A DNA stretch of 28,385 bases from NCBI GenBank assembly GCA_964510205.1, contig CAZEBW010000047.1:1-28385 (forward strand), in the 5' to 3' direction. This document shows positions 7,310 to 15,033 of the stretch, in pieces (the stretch's first letter is position 1; each line of letters opens with the position of its first letter). The notes beneath the pieces are model-generated. The model did not search any database. It was not told the origin of the DNA and saw only the letters and a program-made list of their open reading frames with translations. A program made the translations under genes and the position numbers. Source of the stretch: CAZEBW01 sp964510205 (GTDB taxonomy: Bacteria > Chloroflexota > Anaerolineae > VGOG01).

Positions 7310-8451
7310 GGATCGGTAGCTACGAACTGAAGCTCGAGAAGAGGCTGACGGTAAGCGGCTGGCAGGCGGCGATCATCTCGGTTCTGGCCATCGTCTTCGC
7401 CCTGGCGCTTTTCAGCCTCATCTTCATCCAGGCCGACATCAACCCGCTGCTCGCCTATCGAGAGATCTTCTCCTACGCTTTCGCCAACCCGTATGGCCTG
7501 CCGCTGACGATCAACCGCTTCATCTTCTTGCTGCTGTGCACCTCCGCGTTCATCATCCCTTTTCGGGCTGGGCTCTGGAACATCGGGATGCCGGGGCAGC
7601 TCTACGCCGGAGCGTTGGCCTCCTTCGCGATCCTGTTTGCCTTTGGCGCAAAGGACTTTCGCACATCAGACGTTTCCCCTGCCCTTCTAATCACATTGAT
7701 GTTGATCGCAGCAGCCGTGGGCGGCGCCGTGATGGGAGCGATCGCTGGCTTTCTGAAGGGAAGGTTCAACATCAACGAGATCGTGGTGACCATGCTTCTG
7801 AACTTCATCGCTTTCTGGGTGGTTTCGCACATGATCAAAGAGGGCGGGCCCTTCATGAATCCCGGTGGGAGGGGGGAAAGCTTCGAGCTGCCCTCCTCTG
7901 TGTACGCGCCCCTGATCAGGGGAATTCCCTTCACCATCTTCCTCGCCCTGGGGATAGCCCTTTTGCTGTTCTTCGTCTTCGCCAAAACCAAAATCGGATA
8001 CCAAATCAGAACCCACGGCCATAGCCCGGCTGCGGCCAGATACGCTGGCATCAGCCCATTCAAGATATCGCTGCTGGTCTTTGTCATCGGAGGCGCCGTA
8101 GCTGGTTTGGCTGGGTATCACTATTTCGCTGCGGTTCCGGGCGTCTACAAGATTGCCAGGACCTATGGATACTTCGGTGATTTGGCTTTCTATGGCATCA
8201 TCTGTGGGCTGATTTCCCTCGGAAACCCGTTGGCCGCGATTCCGGTCGCGCTGCTTTTCGGAGGCTTGTCCATGGGCGGCAGATTCGTCCAGGGAAAACT
8301 CCACTTGAACTTCGGCGTGGACTACGCCCTGCTCGGAGTTCTGATGATCACCCTCGTCGCTTTTCAGTTCTTCTACCGCTACAGAATCACATGGGGAAAG
8401 CAAAAATCTAAATCCTCCCCAAACCTGAGCGTCCACGTGAGGAGAGACTAA
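7306..8451 (+). CDS. ABC transporter permease, nucleoside type (NupP-like)
   Basis: A 381-aa integral membrane protein of the BPD_transp_2 (LivH/RbsC-like) permease family. It starts at the ATG overlapping the ATPase stop as ATGA; the upstream in-frame extension to 7180 is read-through of the ATPase gene. Hydrophobic segments include IISVLAIVFALALFSLIFI near the N-terminus and several more. The family coupling region GRFNINEIVVTMLLNFIAFW and the loop IRTHGHSPAAARYAGIS are clear, as is the later segment GGAVAGLAGYHYF. It pairs with the next permease as a heterodimer importing the ligand bound by the upstream BMP lipoprotein. Confidence 0.93.
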   Translation: MRIGSYELKLEKRLTVSGWQAAIISVLAIVFALALFSLIFIQADINPLLAYREIFSYAFANPYGLPLTINRFIFLLLCTSAFIIPFRAGLWNIGMPGQLYAGALASFAILFAFGAKDFRTSDVSPALLITLMLIAAAVGGAVMGAIAGFLKGRFNINEIVVTMLLNFIAFWVVSHMIKEGGPFMNPGGRGESFELPSSVYAPLIRGIPFTIFLALGIALLLFFVFAKTKIGYQIRTHGHSPAAARYAGISPFKISLLVFVIGGAVAGLAGYHYFAAVPGVYKIARTYGYFGDLAFYGIICGLISLGNPLAAIPVALLFGGLSMGGRFVQGKLHLNFGVDYALLGVLMITLVAFQFFYRYRITWGKQKSKSSPNLSVHVRRD

Positions 8452-9327
8452 ATGTGGCAATTCATCATTAGAAGTCTAGAAGCCTCAACGATCTTCACCT
8501 TTGCCGGCCTCGGTGAACTCATTGACCAGCGGTCAGGCGTGCTGAACGTTGGGCTTGAAGGGGTGATGCTTTTCGGGGCTACCCTGAGCTTCATCACCGC
8601 CCAATCCACCGGCAACTACCTGCTCGGCTTCTTGGTGGGAATCGCCATCGGAGGCCTGCTCGGCCTTCTCCACGGATTCTTCTCCGTCACGCTGGGGGTT
8701 GACCAGGTCGTGGTGGGGATGGGGATATGGATCCTCGGCTTCGGCCTGACCACCTACATCGGCAACCCTTACACGGGGCCTTTGGGAATGGAGAGAATAC
8801 CCACCTTCTTTGGCCTTTCCCCATTCTTCTACGTCGGCATCGTGCTGGTGGTCGTTTCGTGGTTCGTGCTCTCCAAGACGAGCCTGGGGTTGAGGATCAG
8901 ATCAGTGGGGGAGAGCCCGTCTGTGGCCGAGGTTTCGGGCATAAACGTCGCCAGGACGCGCTATCTCTGTGTAACAGTCGGTGGAATGCTCAGCGGGCTT
9001 GCAGGCGCCATCTACTCTCTGTTCTACAACCCGGTCTGGAGCTACAACTTCCTCATGGGCTGGGGTTTCATCGCTCTGGCCCTCGTCTTCTTCTCCATGT
9101 GGAATCCCGTGATCCTGCTCGGTGGGTCCTTGCTTTTTGGAACCCTGTGGCAACTGTCGCTCAACCCACAGCTTGTGCTCCCTGGCCTTCTGTCCAGGTA
9201 CATCTGGAGGACCGTTCCCTTTGCCATCACCATTGGCGTTTTGCTGATCATCTCAACAAAGTGGTTCAGAACCAGGTGGGGAGCAGCAAAACCCGAAGCG
9301 CTTGGACTGCCCTACGAAAAAGAGTGA
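8452..9327 (+). CDS. ABC transporter permease, nucleoside type (NupQ-like)
   Basis: A 291-aa second permease of the same BPD_transp_2 family, starting directly after the stop of the first permease. The family core is visible: FTFAGLGELIDQRSGVLNVGLEGVM near residues 16-40, then GLRIRSVGESPSVAEVSGINVARTRY and MLSGLAGAIYSL. Both loops are typical of the short permease in nucleoside and simple-sugar importers. Several long hydrophobic stretches indicate about eight membrane spans. It is the last gene of the importer. A tandem 8-bp repeat follows the stop. Confidence 0.93.
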   Translation: MWQFIIRSLEASTIFTFAGLGELIDQRSGVLNVGLEGVMLFGATLSFITAQSTGNYLLGFLVGIAIGGLLGLLHGFFSVTLGVDQVVVGMGIWILGFGLTTYIGNPYTGPLGMERIPTFFGLSPFFYVGIVLVVVSWFVLSKTSLGLRIRSVGESPSVAEVSGINVARTRYLCVTVGGMLSGLAGAIYSLFYNPVWSYNFLMGWGFIALALVFFSMWNPVILLGGSLLFGTLWQLSLNPQLVLPGLLSRYIWRTVPFAITIGVLLIISTKWFRTRWGAAKPEALGLPYEKE

Positions 9328-9334
9328 CGCTCTG

Positions 9335-9405
9335 ACGAGGCAACGAGGCAATGAGGCAATGAGGCAACGAGGTAACGAGGCAACGAGGTAACGAGGTAAC
9401 GAGGA
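9335..9405. repeat. Tandem 8-bp repeat (ACGAGGYA), about nine units
   Basis: Eight complete units of the form AYGAGGYA and one partial unit are arranged head to tail between the permease and hydrolase genes. The last unit supplies the GAGGA that serves as ribosome-binding site for the ATG at 9408, so the repeat is part of the translation start of the next gene. Confidence 0.9.
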
Positions 9406-9407
9406 AT

Positions 9408-10058
9408 ATGGAGCGGAAAACGGTTTTGTACCTGCATGGCTTTTCCTCTTCTGCACAGTCCAGGAAAGCGCAGTTCTTCAGAAACAGGTTCCAGGCGTTT
9501 CCCCAGGTAGAATTCCACACCATTGATTTCAACCCCACCCCCAAAGATTTCGAATACATGACCACCACCGGGCTGATCAACCGGCTGCGGCAGTACGTGC
9601 TGGATCATGATCTGGGTCATTTCAGCATTATCGGCAGTTCATTTGGCGGATTGATCGCCCTGCATTATGCGCACAGATTCGGCAGGGTCGAGAAGATGCT
9701 GCTCCTAGCCCCCGCTTTGACCTGGCTGTCAGGAGGACTCTCGGAGAAAGAGCTTGAGCAGTGGAGACAAGCTGGCGCCGCGCCCGTCCTCCACGAGGCT
9801 CTCGGAGGAGAGGTGTCCATCAGGTATGATCTCCAGGCCGATGGGCTTCGCTATCTGGAGCCCGTTCCGCCCCCGGCCCCCATCACCATCATTCATGGCC
9901 ACCGTGATCAAACTGTACCCATAGAGCCAGCTCGATCGTACGCGGCCCGTTTTCCCGGCAAGGTTCAGTTGATCGAGGTGAATTCGGATCACGACCTCAA
10001 TGGCCACTTGGAGTTGATTTGGGAATACGTGGAGTCCTTTCTGCTAGGCATCATATGA
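9408..10058 (+). CDS. Small alpha/beta hydrolase (YqiA/UPF0227-like esterase)
   Basis: A 216-aa cytosolic alpha/beta hydrolase. The start MERKTVLYLHGFSSSAQSRKA is the first core strand with the oxyanion HGF motif. The nucleophile elbow is GSSFGG (serine near residue 78). The acid is in HGHRDQTVP and the catalytic histidine in NSDHDLNGH near the C-terminus. The compact form with a short lid resembles the YqiA/UPF0227 group, whose members have esterase activity. Substrate is unknown. Its start depends on the GAGGA from the preceding 8-bp repeat. It sits between the purine-type importer and the second molybdenum hydroxylase, which may or may not reflect a shared pathway. Confidence 0.85.
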   Translation: MERKTVLYLHGFSSSAQSRKAQFFRNRFQAFPQVEFHTIDFNPTPKDFEYMTTTGLINRLRQYVLDHDLGHFSIIGSSFGGLIALHYAHRFGRVEKMLLLAPALTWLSGGLSEKELEQWRQAGAAPVLHEALGGEVSIRYDLQADGLRYLEPVPPPAPITIIHGHRDQTVPIEPARSYAARFPGKVQLIEVNSDHDLNGHLELIWEYVESFLLGII

Positions 10059-10148
10059 CTACAACAGATTGAGAAAGGAACGGACACCTAGACTGGCTCA
10101 GTGCAAGTCTCTTGCTCCTGATCCGCTTTTTTCTGAATCTGTTGTAGT
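10058..10148. repeat. 91-bp element with 13-bp perfect terminal inverted repeats (MITE-like)
   Basis: ACTACAACAGATT at 10058-10070 is perfectly complementary to AATCTGTTGTAGT at 10136-10148. Pairing continues imperfectly inward, with AGAAA against TTTCT-like and CGGA against TCCG. No open frame lies inside. I see no convincing target-site duplication. It could be a miniature transposable element or a large hairpin separating the hydrolase from the downstream operon. Confidence 0.6.
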
Positions 10149-10172
10149 GTACCAAGCAAGGAGGTTAGCAAC

Positions 10173-11108
10173 GTGTTAGCCAGACCCGGTTTACCCAGTT
10201 TCGACTACGTGAGGGCGAAAACTCCCGACGAGGCAGCCCACCTCCTGAAAGAGCACGGTGAGGCGGCGCGCCTGCTGATGGGCGGCACCGACCTTTTCGT
10301 GCGCATGCGCGATGGATTCATTCGCCCCCAGATCGTGGTAGACGTCAAGCACCTGCCTGGCATGGGCGAGATCTCATACGACGATGGGGCAGGGTTGACC
10401 ATCGGCGCGGCGGCCACCATGAACGAGGTCGCCCGCCATGCGGACGTGCAAGCCCACTATCCGCTGCTGGCCGAGTCCGCCAATGCCGTGGCCTCGTACC
10501 AGTTGCGCAACCGCGCTACCCTGGGCGGCAACCTGTGCAATGGCTCCCCTGCGGCTGACACCGCCCCGGCTGTGCTGGCGCTGGAGGGGCAGATCATCCT
10601 CTACGGTCCCACGGGAGAGCGGGAGGCGCCGGCCAGCGAGTTCTTCCTCGGCCCCCGCCAGACAGCGATGCAGGCCGGTGAGCTGATGACGGCCATCCGC
10701 TTCCCCGCCCCGCCAGCCAACTCCATCGGCCGCTATCTCAAGCTGGGCCGCAACAAAGCCGGCGACCTGGCCATCGCCGGCGTGGCCGTCTTTGGCTTCC
10801 CCGACGCTGCGACCGCCGCCGGCTACCGGTTCCGCATCGCGTTGGCCTCGGTTGCGCCCGTGCCGCTGCGCGCGCTGGAGGCGGAGGAGGTGCTGGCAGC
10901 CAATCCGCCAGGAGAAGCTGCCTTCGCCCTGGCCGCCGAGGAGGCCATGAAAGCCGCCAGTCCTATTGACGACGTGCGCGCCAGCGCCGCCTACCGTAAG
11001 GCCATGGTGCGGACGCTGACGCTGCGGGGGCTGCGGGAGGTATGGGGAGAATTACGCAATACGCACCACTTACCACGCAATACGCACTACGCAATACGGG
11101 CAAAGTAG
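10173..11108 (+). CDS. Molybdenum hydroxylase FAD-binding subunit (XdhB/CoxM-like)
   Basis: A 311-aa FAD subunit of a second xanthine dehydrogenase-type enzyme. FAD contacts are the LMGGTDLFVRMR loop near residues 35-46 and TLGGNLCNGSPAADTAP near 116-132. The CO dehydrogenase flavoprotein C-terminal domain ends around ASAAYRKAMVRTLTLRGL. The GTG start at 10173 follows AAGGAGG with good spacing. The last 18 or so residues (NTHHLPRNTHYAIRAK) are encoded by an ACGCAATACG repeat cluster and are not part of the normal fold. The gene heads an FAD, 2Fe-2S, Mo set. Confidence 0.92.
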   Translation: MLARPGLPSFDYVRAKTPDEAAHLLKEHGEAARLLMGGTDLFVRMRDGFIRPQIVVDVKHLPGMGEISYDDGAGLTIGAAATMNEVARHADVQAHYPLLAESANAVASYQLRNRATLGGNLCNGSPAADTAPAVLALEGQIILYGPTGEREAPASEFFLGPRQTAMQAGELMTAIRFPAPPANSIGRYLKLGRNKAGDLAIAGVAVFGFPDAATAAGYRFRIALASVAPVPLRALEAEEVLAANPPGEAAFALAAEEAMKAASPIDDVRASAAYRKAMVRTLTLRGLREVWGELRNTHHLPRNTHYAIRAK

Positions 11109-11120
11109 TGCGTATTGCGT
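11054..11120. repeat. ACGCAATACGCAC inverted-repeat cluster
   Basis: ACGCAATACGCAC at 11054-11066 is perfectly complementary to GTGCGTATTGCGT at 11108-11120. Further direct copies of ACGCAATACG lie between them. Most of the cluster is translated as a C-terminal tail of the FAD subunit. It is related to the cluster at 867-943. Confidence 0.85.
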
Positions 11121-11150
11121 AGCGCGTGTTTTTGCAAGGAGGAAGCAAGA

Positions 11151-11666
11151 ATGGCTGCTCATTCAATCACTGTGACTGTGAACGGTTCTAAAGAGTATCT
11201 GGCCGTTCCCTCGAACATGACGCTGCTGCAAGCGCTGCGGGAAGAATTGGCGATGACCGGCACCAAGAACGGCTGTGAGGCCGGGGAGTGCGGCGCCTGC
11301 ACTGTGCTGATGAACGGCCAGCCGGTCAACTCCTGCATGGTGCTGGCCGTGGAGGCCGATGAGGCTGAGGTCGTGACGGTCGAGGGGTTGTCAGAGGGAG
11401 ATCAGTTGACGCCGCTGCAGGAAGCCTTCGTGGAGCACAACGCCGTGCAATGCGGCTTCTGTACGCCGGGAGTGCTGATCTCCGCTCACGCCCTGTTGGA
11501 GCGCTGTAAGCGAAGCGGCGCGCACCCAACTGAAGAGGAGATCAAAGCAGCGCTAGTCGGCAACCTGTGCCGCTGCACTGGCTACAACCGTATCGTACAA
11601 GCGGTGCAGGAGGCGGCACATAGTTGGTTGGACAAGGAGCAAGTGAAATGGCAGACGCGAAGCTAA
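11151..11666 (+). CDS. Molybdenum hydroxylase 2Fe-2S subunit (XdhC/CoxS-like)
   Basis: A 171-aa iron-sulfur subunit. Ferredoxin-type ligands are Cys42, Cys47, Cys50 and Cys62 (GCEAGECGAC). Helical-domain ligands are Cys101, Cys104, Cys140 and Cys142 (QCGFCTPG, GNLCRCTGY). I chose the ATG at 11151 because AAGGAGGAAGCAAG precedes it at proper distance; an in-frame start at 11115 lies in repeat sequence and lacks support. The last 18 bases overlap the start of the Mo subunit gene, indicating translational coupling. It passes electrons from the Mo centre to the FAD subunit upstream. Confidence 0.95.
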   Translation: MAAHSITVTVNGSKEYLAVPSNMTLLQALREELAMTGTKNGCEAGECGACTVLMNGQPVNSCMVLAVEADEAEVVTVEGLSEGDQLTPLQEAFVEHNAVQCGFCTPGVLISAHALLERCKRSGAHPTEEEIKAALVGNLCRCTGYNRIVQAVQEAAHSWLDKEQVKWQTRS

Positions 11667-14005
11667 CGACCAATCCCGTGGGCAAGAGCGTGCCCCGCAT
11701 AGACATCTACGAGAAGGTCACAGGCGCCGCCACTTTTGCCGACGACATGCAGTTCGGCCCCGGCCTGTATTACGGACGGCTGGTGCGCAGCCCCTACGCT
11801 CACGCCCTGGTCAAGAAGGTGGACGCCAGCCAGGCACTGGCGCTGCCCGGCGTGAAGGCGGTGGTCAGCGGCCAGGACGTCTCGGCCCGCATCGGCCTGT
11901 ATCTGATTGACCGCCCCATCTTCGCCACAGACCGCGTGCGGCACGTGGGCGATCCCGTGGCGGGCGTGATCGCCACCAGCGAGGACATCGCCGAGGAAGC
12001 CGCTCAGCTCGTGGAGGTCGAGTACGAGGAGCTGCCCGCCGTCTTCGATCCGGTGGAGGGCGCGCAGCCGGGCGCTCCCCTGCTGCACCCCGACCTGGGC
12101 GACTACGAGGTGGCCAACTTCATCTTCCCCCAACCGGGCACCAACATCTCCGAACACTTCAAGCTGCGCAAAGGAGACGTCGAGTCGGCGTGGCCCAGGT
12201 GCGCCGCCATCGTGGAAGGCACGTTCCGACTACCGCAGATCCAGCACGTGCCCATCGAGCCTCACGTGGCGGTGGCTCTTTGGGAGCAATCGGGGCAAGT
12301 GACGCTGTGGACCTGCTCGCAGTCGCCCTTCGCCCAGCGCGACCTGATCGCCCAGAGCCTGGGCATCCCCCACGGCAACTTGCGCGTGGTGTCGCCCTAC
12401 GTCGGCGGCGGATTCGGGGGCAAGGCCGGCGTCTCCATGGAGGCCTACGCGGTGGTCATGGCCGGGGCAGTTAAAGGGCACCCGGTCAAGCTGCGCATGA
12501 CGCGCGAGGAGGAGTTCATCTGCACCACGGCGCGCCAGAGCCTGGTGGCGCACACCAAAATCGGCTGCGACGCCGAGGGCAACCTGCTGGCTATGGAAAC
12601 CCAGTACTACTTCGGCGGCGGGGCCTACAACGACTACGGCGTCAACATCGTCCGAGCCGCTGGCTACTCCTGCAGCGGCCCCTACGACATCCCCAACGTC
12701 AAAGGCGACTCCTACTGCGTCTACACCAACCGCCCCGTCGGCAGCGCCATGCGCGGCTTCGGCATGCCCGAGATCCACTGGGGCATCGAGCAGATCATGG
12801 ATCAACTGGCCGAAAAGATCGGCATGGACGCCGCCGAGTTCCGACGCCGCAACTGCGTCCGCACGGGCGACACTATCCTGACCGGCATGGAGATGCCCGC
12901 CATTGACCTGGTGGCCTGCATTGACAAAGTCACCGAGGCCATCGGTTGGGACGTAGGTCGGAATGCCATTCCGACCAACCCGCACAAGAAGCGCGGCCAG
13001 GGCATCGCCATCATGTGGAAGGCCCCGGCCATGCCGCCCAATCCTGGCAGCGCGGCCGTGGTGCGCTTCAACGAAGACGCCACCGTCAACGTGGAAATCG
13101 GTGCGCAGGACCTGGGGCAGGGCGCCTTCACCGTCATCGCGCAGATGGCGGCCCAGGCGTTGGGTGTGCCCTACGAGTGGGTGCGGGTTTCGGTGCCGGT
13201 GGACACCAAGTACAGCCCCTACGAATGGCAGACGGTGGCCAGCCGCATCACCTGGTCTACCGGCAACGCGGTGAAAGCCGCCGCCGAGGACGCCAAGCGG
13301 CAGATTTTGGACATCGTGGCCGAGCACTGGGGCGAGGACGCCAGCGACCTGGATATCAAGAACGGCAAGGTCATCTCGTACAGATCCGAGGAGGAGCAGC
13401 CGCTGGAGAAGATGGTCATCTACGGTCTGCCCAACGAAAACTTCGAGGGCTGGAAGGGCGGCCCCATCGTCGGGCGCGGCAAGTTCATGCCCACCTACGT
13501 CACCAACCTGGATTTCGAGACCGGCCAGGGCGCGCGCGCGGTGGTGCACTACACCGTCGGCGCGCAGGCCGTGGACCTGGAAGTGGACACCGAGACCGGC
13601 CAGGTCGAGGTCCTCAAAATCGCCAGCGCGTACGACGTGGGCAAGGCCATCAATCCTGATCTGGTCATGACCCAGATCGAGGGCGGCGCAGTGCACGGCC
13701 TGAGCTCGGCCTTCGAGGCTCTCCGCTTCGACGAGAAGGGCCAGCCCCTCAACCCCAGCCTGGTGGACTACCGCATCGCCTCCGCCGTGGACGCGCCGAG
13801 AGAGATCCACGGCGACATCGTGGAGACGCCGCTGGAGGACGGGCCGTGGGGAGCGCGGGGTGTGGGCGAGCACGTCATGGTTCCTACCGCCCCCGCCATC
13901 GCCAACGCCCTCCACGACGCGCTGGGCATCCGCTTCAACGACCTGCCGCTCTCGGCGGAGAAGATCTTTCTGGCGCTTCAGGAACAAAAGCAGACAGAGG
14001 AGTAG
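11648..14005 (+). CDS. Xanthine dehydrogenase-family molybdenum-binding subunit
   Basis: A 785-aa Mo-pterin subunit. Landmarks are the hammerhead domain (YEKVTGAATFADDM near 21-34), the pterin loop YVGGGFGGK at 251-259, the active-site loop AMRGFG at 367-372 and the catalytic glutamate in GVGEHV (Glu741). The RGFG loop is closer to xanthine dehydrogenase and related N-heterocycle hydroxylases than to CO dehydrogenase. The ATG at 11648 has AAGGAG upstream and overlaps the 2Fe-2S gene by 19 bases; the in-frame extension to 11624 lies wholly inside that gene. With the purine-type importer just upstream, a purine substrate is plausible but unproven. Confidence 0.94.
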   Translation: MADAKLTTNPVGKSVPRIDIYEKVTGAATFADDMQFGPGLYYGRLVRSPYAHALVKKVDASQALALPGVKAVVSGQDVSARIGLYLIDRPIFATDRVRHVGDPVAGVIATSEDIAEEAAQLVEVEYEELPAVFDPVEGAQPGAPLLHPDLGDYEVANFIFPQPGTNISEHFKLRKGDVESAWPRCAAIVEGTFRLPQIQHVPIEPHVAVALWEQSGQVTLWTCSQSPFAQRDLIAQSLGIPHGNLRVVSPYVGGGFGGKAGVSMEAYAVVMAGAVKGHPVKLRMTREEEFICTTARQSLVAHTKIGCDAEGNLLAMETQYYFGGGAYNDYGVNIVRAAGYSCSGPYDIPNVKGDSYCVYTNRPVGSAMRGFGMPEIHWGIEQIMDQLAEKIGMDAAEFRRRNCVRTGDTILTGMEMPAIDLVACIDKVTEAIGWDVGRNAIPTNPHKKRGQGIAIMWKAPAMPPNPGSAAVVRFNEDATVNVEIGAQDLGQGAFTVIAQMAAQALGVPYEWVRVSVPVDTKYSPYEWQTVASRITWSTGNAVKAAAEDAKRQILDIVAEHWGEDASDLDIKNGKVISYRSEEEQPLEKMVIYGLPNENFEGWKGGPIVGRGKFMPTYVTNLDFETGQGARAVVHYTVGAQAVDLEVDTETGQVEVLKIASAYDVGKAINPDLVMTQIEGGAVHGLSSAFEALRFDEKGQPLNPSLVDYRIASAVDAPREIHGDIVETPLEDGPWGARGVGEHVMVPTAPAIANALHDALGIRFNDLPLSAEKIFLALQEQKQTEE

Positions 14006-14031
14006 CGCCTCTTCCCAAGTCTGAGCAACTC

Positions 14032-14078
14032 AAGCCCGCGGTCCCGCGCTCTTCACGAAAGCGGGGCTGAGCGGGCTT
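14032..14078 (+). terminator. Rho-independent-like terminator after the second hydroxylase set (cassette copy 1)
   Basis: AAGCCCGC at 14032-14039 pairs with GCGGGCTT at 14071-14078. A second stem inside uses CCCGC(GCT) and AGCGGGG. The T-run after the stem is weak (CTTTGTG). It is the first half of a terminator-promoter cassette seen four times in the window. Confidence 0.6.
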
Positions 14079-14085
14079 TGTGCGT

Positions 14086-14114
14086 TTGCTAAAGTATCGG
14101 CGTTGGGTTATAAT
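14086..14114 (+). promoter_or_regulatory. Promoter, cassette copy 1 (PIN gene operon)
   Basis: TTGCTA at 14086-14091 and TATAAT at 14109-14114 have 17-bp spacing. The sequence before the -10 box, GGCGTTGGGTTATAATAGG, is shared with the other cassette copies. It drives the PIN-like gene, its partner and probably the ROK kinase. Confidence 0.8.
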
Positions 14115-14184
14115 AGGTTGGGCCGGCATCCACGGTAGCGAAGAGGTAGAAGCATTGATACACTCCAACAAATGAGGAACAATA

Positions 14185-14748
14185 ATGCCTAACGGGGAAG
14201 CAGATAAGACTACGGTGGCCTGCAACACGGGGCCGCTCATATCAGCGTTTCAATGTGGTCGAGTGGACTTATTGAAGCAATACTTCAGAACAATCTACAT
14301 TGCACCCTCGCAAGTAGCCGAGTTCGAAAAGCACAACGCTGGTGAAGAACTGGATGATCTCATCCGGGAAGGATTCGTCGTGTTGGCAGAGGCGCTAGCA
14401 CCCGACGAAAAAGAACGAGCAGAAACGCTGGCTCGTCGAATTGCTGAGCAACCCTCGTCAGGTGACCCAGACTACCACAATCACTTGCCAGAAGCAGAGG
14501 CGATGGTCGTTACTGCCCGCCCAGAACTTGGATGCACGTTGATTCTGTTGGACGAATTGGCAGCCCGGGCCGTGGCCGAGGAGGAGGGCTTGCGAATCAC
14601 AGGGTTTCTCGGCGTGATAGGCCGAGCCGGCCTGGATGGGTTGCTCACTAGGCATGACATTCAACATTTGCTGAGTCTATGCCAGCAGCAAGGCACACAT
14701 TACAGCAACCAGTTGATCGAGTACGTGGCAGAGACATACGGGAGGTAG
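14185..14748 (+). CDS. PIN-domain/DUF3368-like protein, probable toxin nuclease
   Basis: A 187-aa protein resembling the DUF3368/COG2405 branch of PIN-fold nucleases. The N-terminal strand reads VACNTGPLISAFQ where the family usually has D-x-x-P-L. The middle motif LPEAEAMVVT supplies the conserved acidic residue, and LLDELAARAVAEEEGLRITGFLGVI matches the conserved third acidic site and following helix. The first aspartate is replaced by Asn in the CNTGPL motif, which may affect metal binding. The ATG at 14185 follows TGAGGAACAATA. The gene is tightly followed by a 92-aa partner, as in a toxin-antitoxin pair, but with the toxin-like gene first. Confidence 0.7.
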   Translation: MPNGEADKTTVACNTGPLISAFQCGRVDLLKQYFRTIYIAPSQVAEFEKHNAGEELDDLIREGFVVLAEALAPDEKERAETLARRIAEQPSSGDPDYHNHLPEAEAMVVTARPELGCTLILLDELAARAVAEEEGLRITGFLGVIGRAGLDGLLTRHDIQHLLSLCQQQGTHYSNQLIEYVAETYGR

Positions 14749-14754
14749 GAGACC

Positions 14755-15033
14755 ATGAGTATGAAAAGAATTGCCCCGCACGAACCAAAGGCAGCGTTGT
14801 TATCAGCAGAAGACGTAGACAAGGACGTGGCCTCGTTATCAGAAGCATTGATGGAAGAACGAGCCAGGCGAATTGCCCAAAATGTTCTCTTGCGTCACGA
14901 CATGCGTCAAATTCTGGGGGACCTTCTAGAAAGCGGTGCTTGTGAGAGCGAGGAGGAGGCCATCGCCAGAGGGCTCAAGACCCTATCCATTGCCCTGTTA
15001 CCTGTCCTGGAAGGCAGCGGTAAGAAGAACTGA
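14755..15033 (+). CDS. Small protein, probable antitoxin partner of the PIN-like protein
   Basis: A 92-aa, mostly helical charged protein that I cannot place in a named family with certainty. It starts at ATG 14755, seven bases after the PIN gene stop, with GGGAGGTAGGAG upstream. The central segment (EERARRIAQNVLLRHDMRQILGDLLESGACESEEEAIARGLKTL) could form a small helix-turn-helix or dimerisation domain. The antitoxin role is inferred from position only. Its stop overlaps the ROK kinase start by one base, so the kinase is in the same transcript. Confidence 0.55.
   Translation: MSMKRIAPHEPKAALLSAEDVDKDVASLSEALMEERARRIAQNVLLRHDMRQILGDLLESGACESEEEAIARGLKTLSIALLPVLEGSGKKN

Noticed and set aside
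12230..13987. Long antisense open frame (585 codons) opposite the second Mo subunit gene
   Set aside because: The opposite strand encodes a clear full-length molybdenum hydroxylase. The antisense frame is a by-product of GC-rich codon use and has His/Gly/Val-rich composition with no family.
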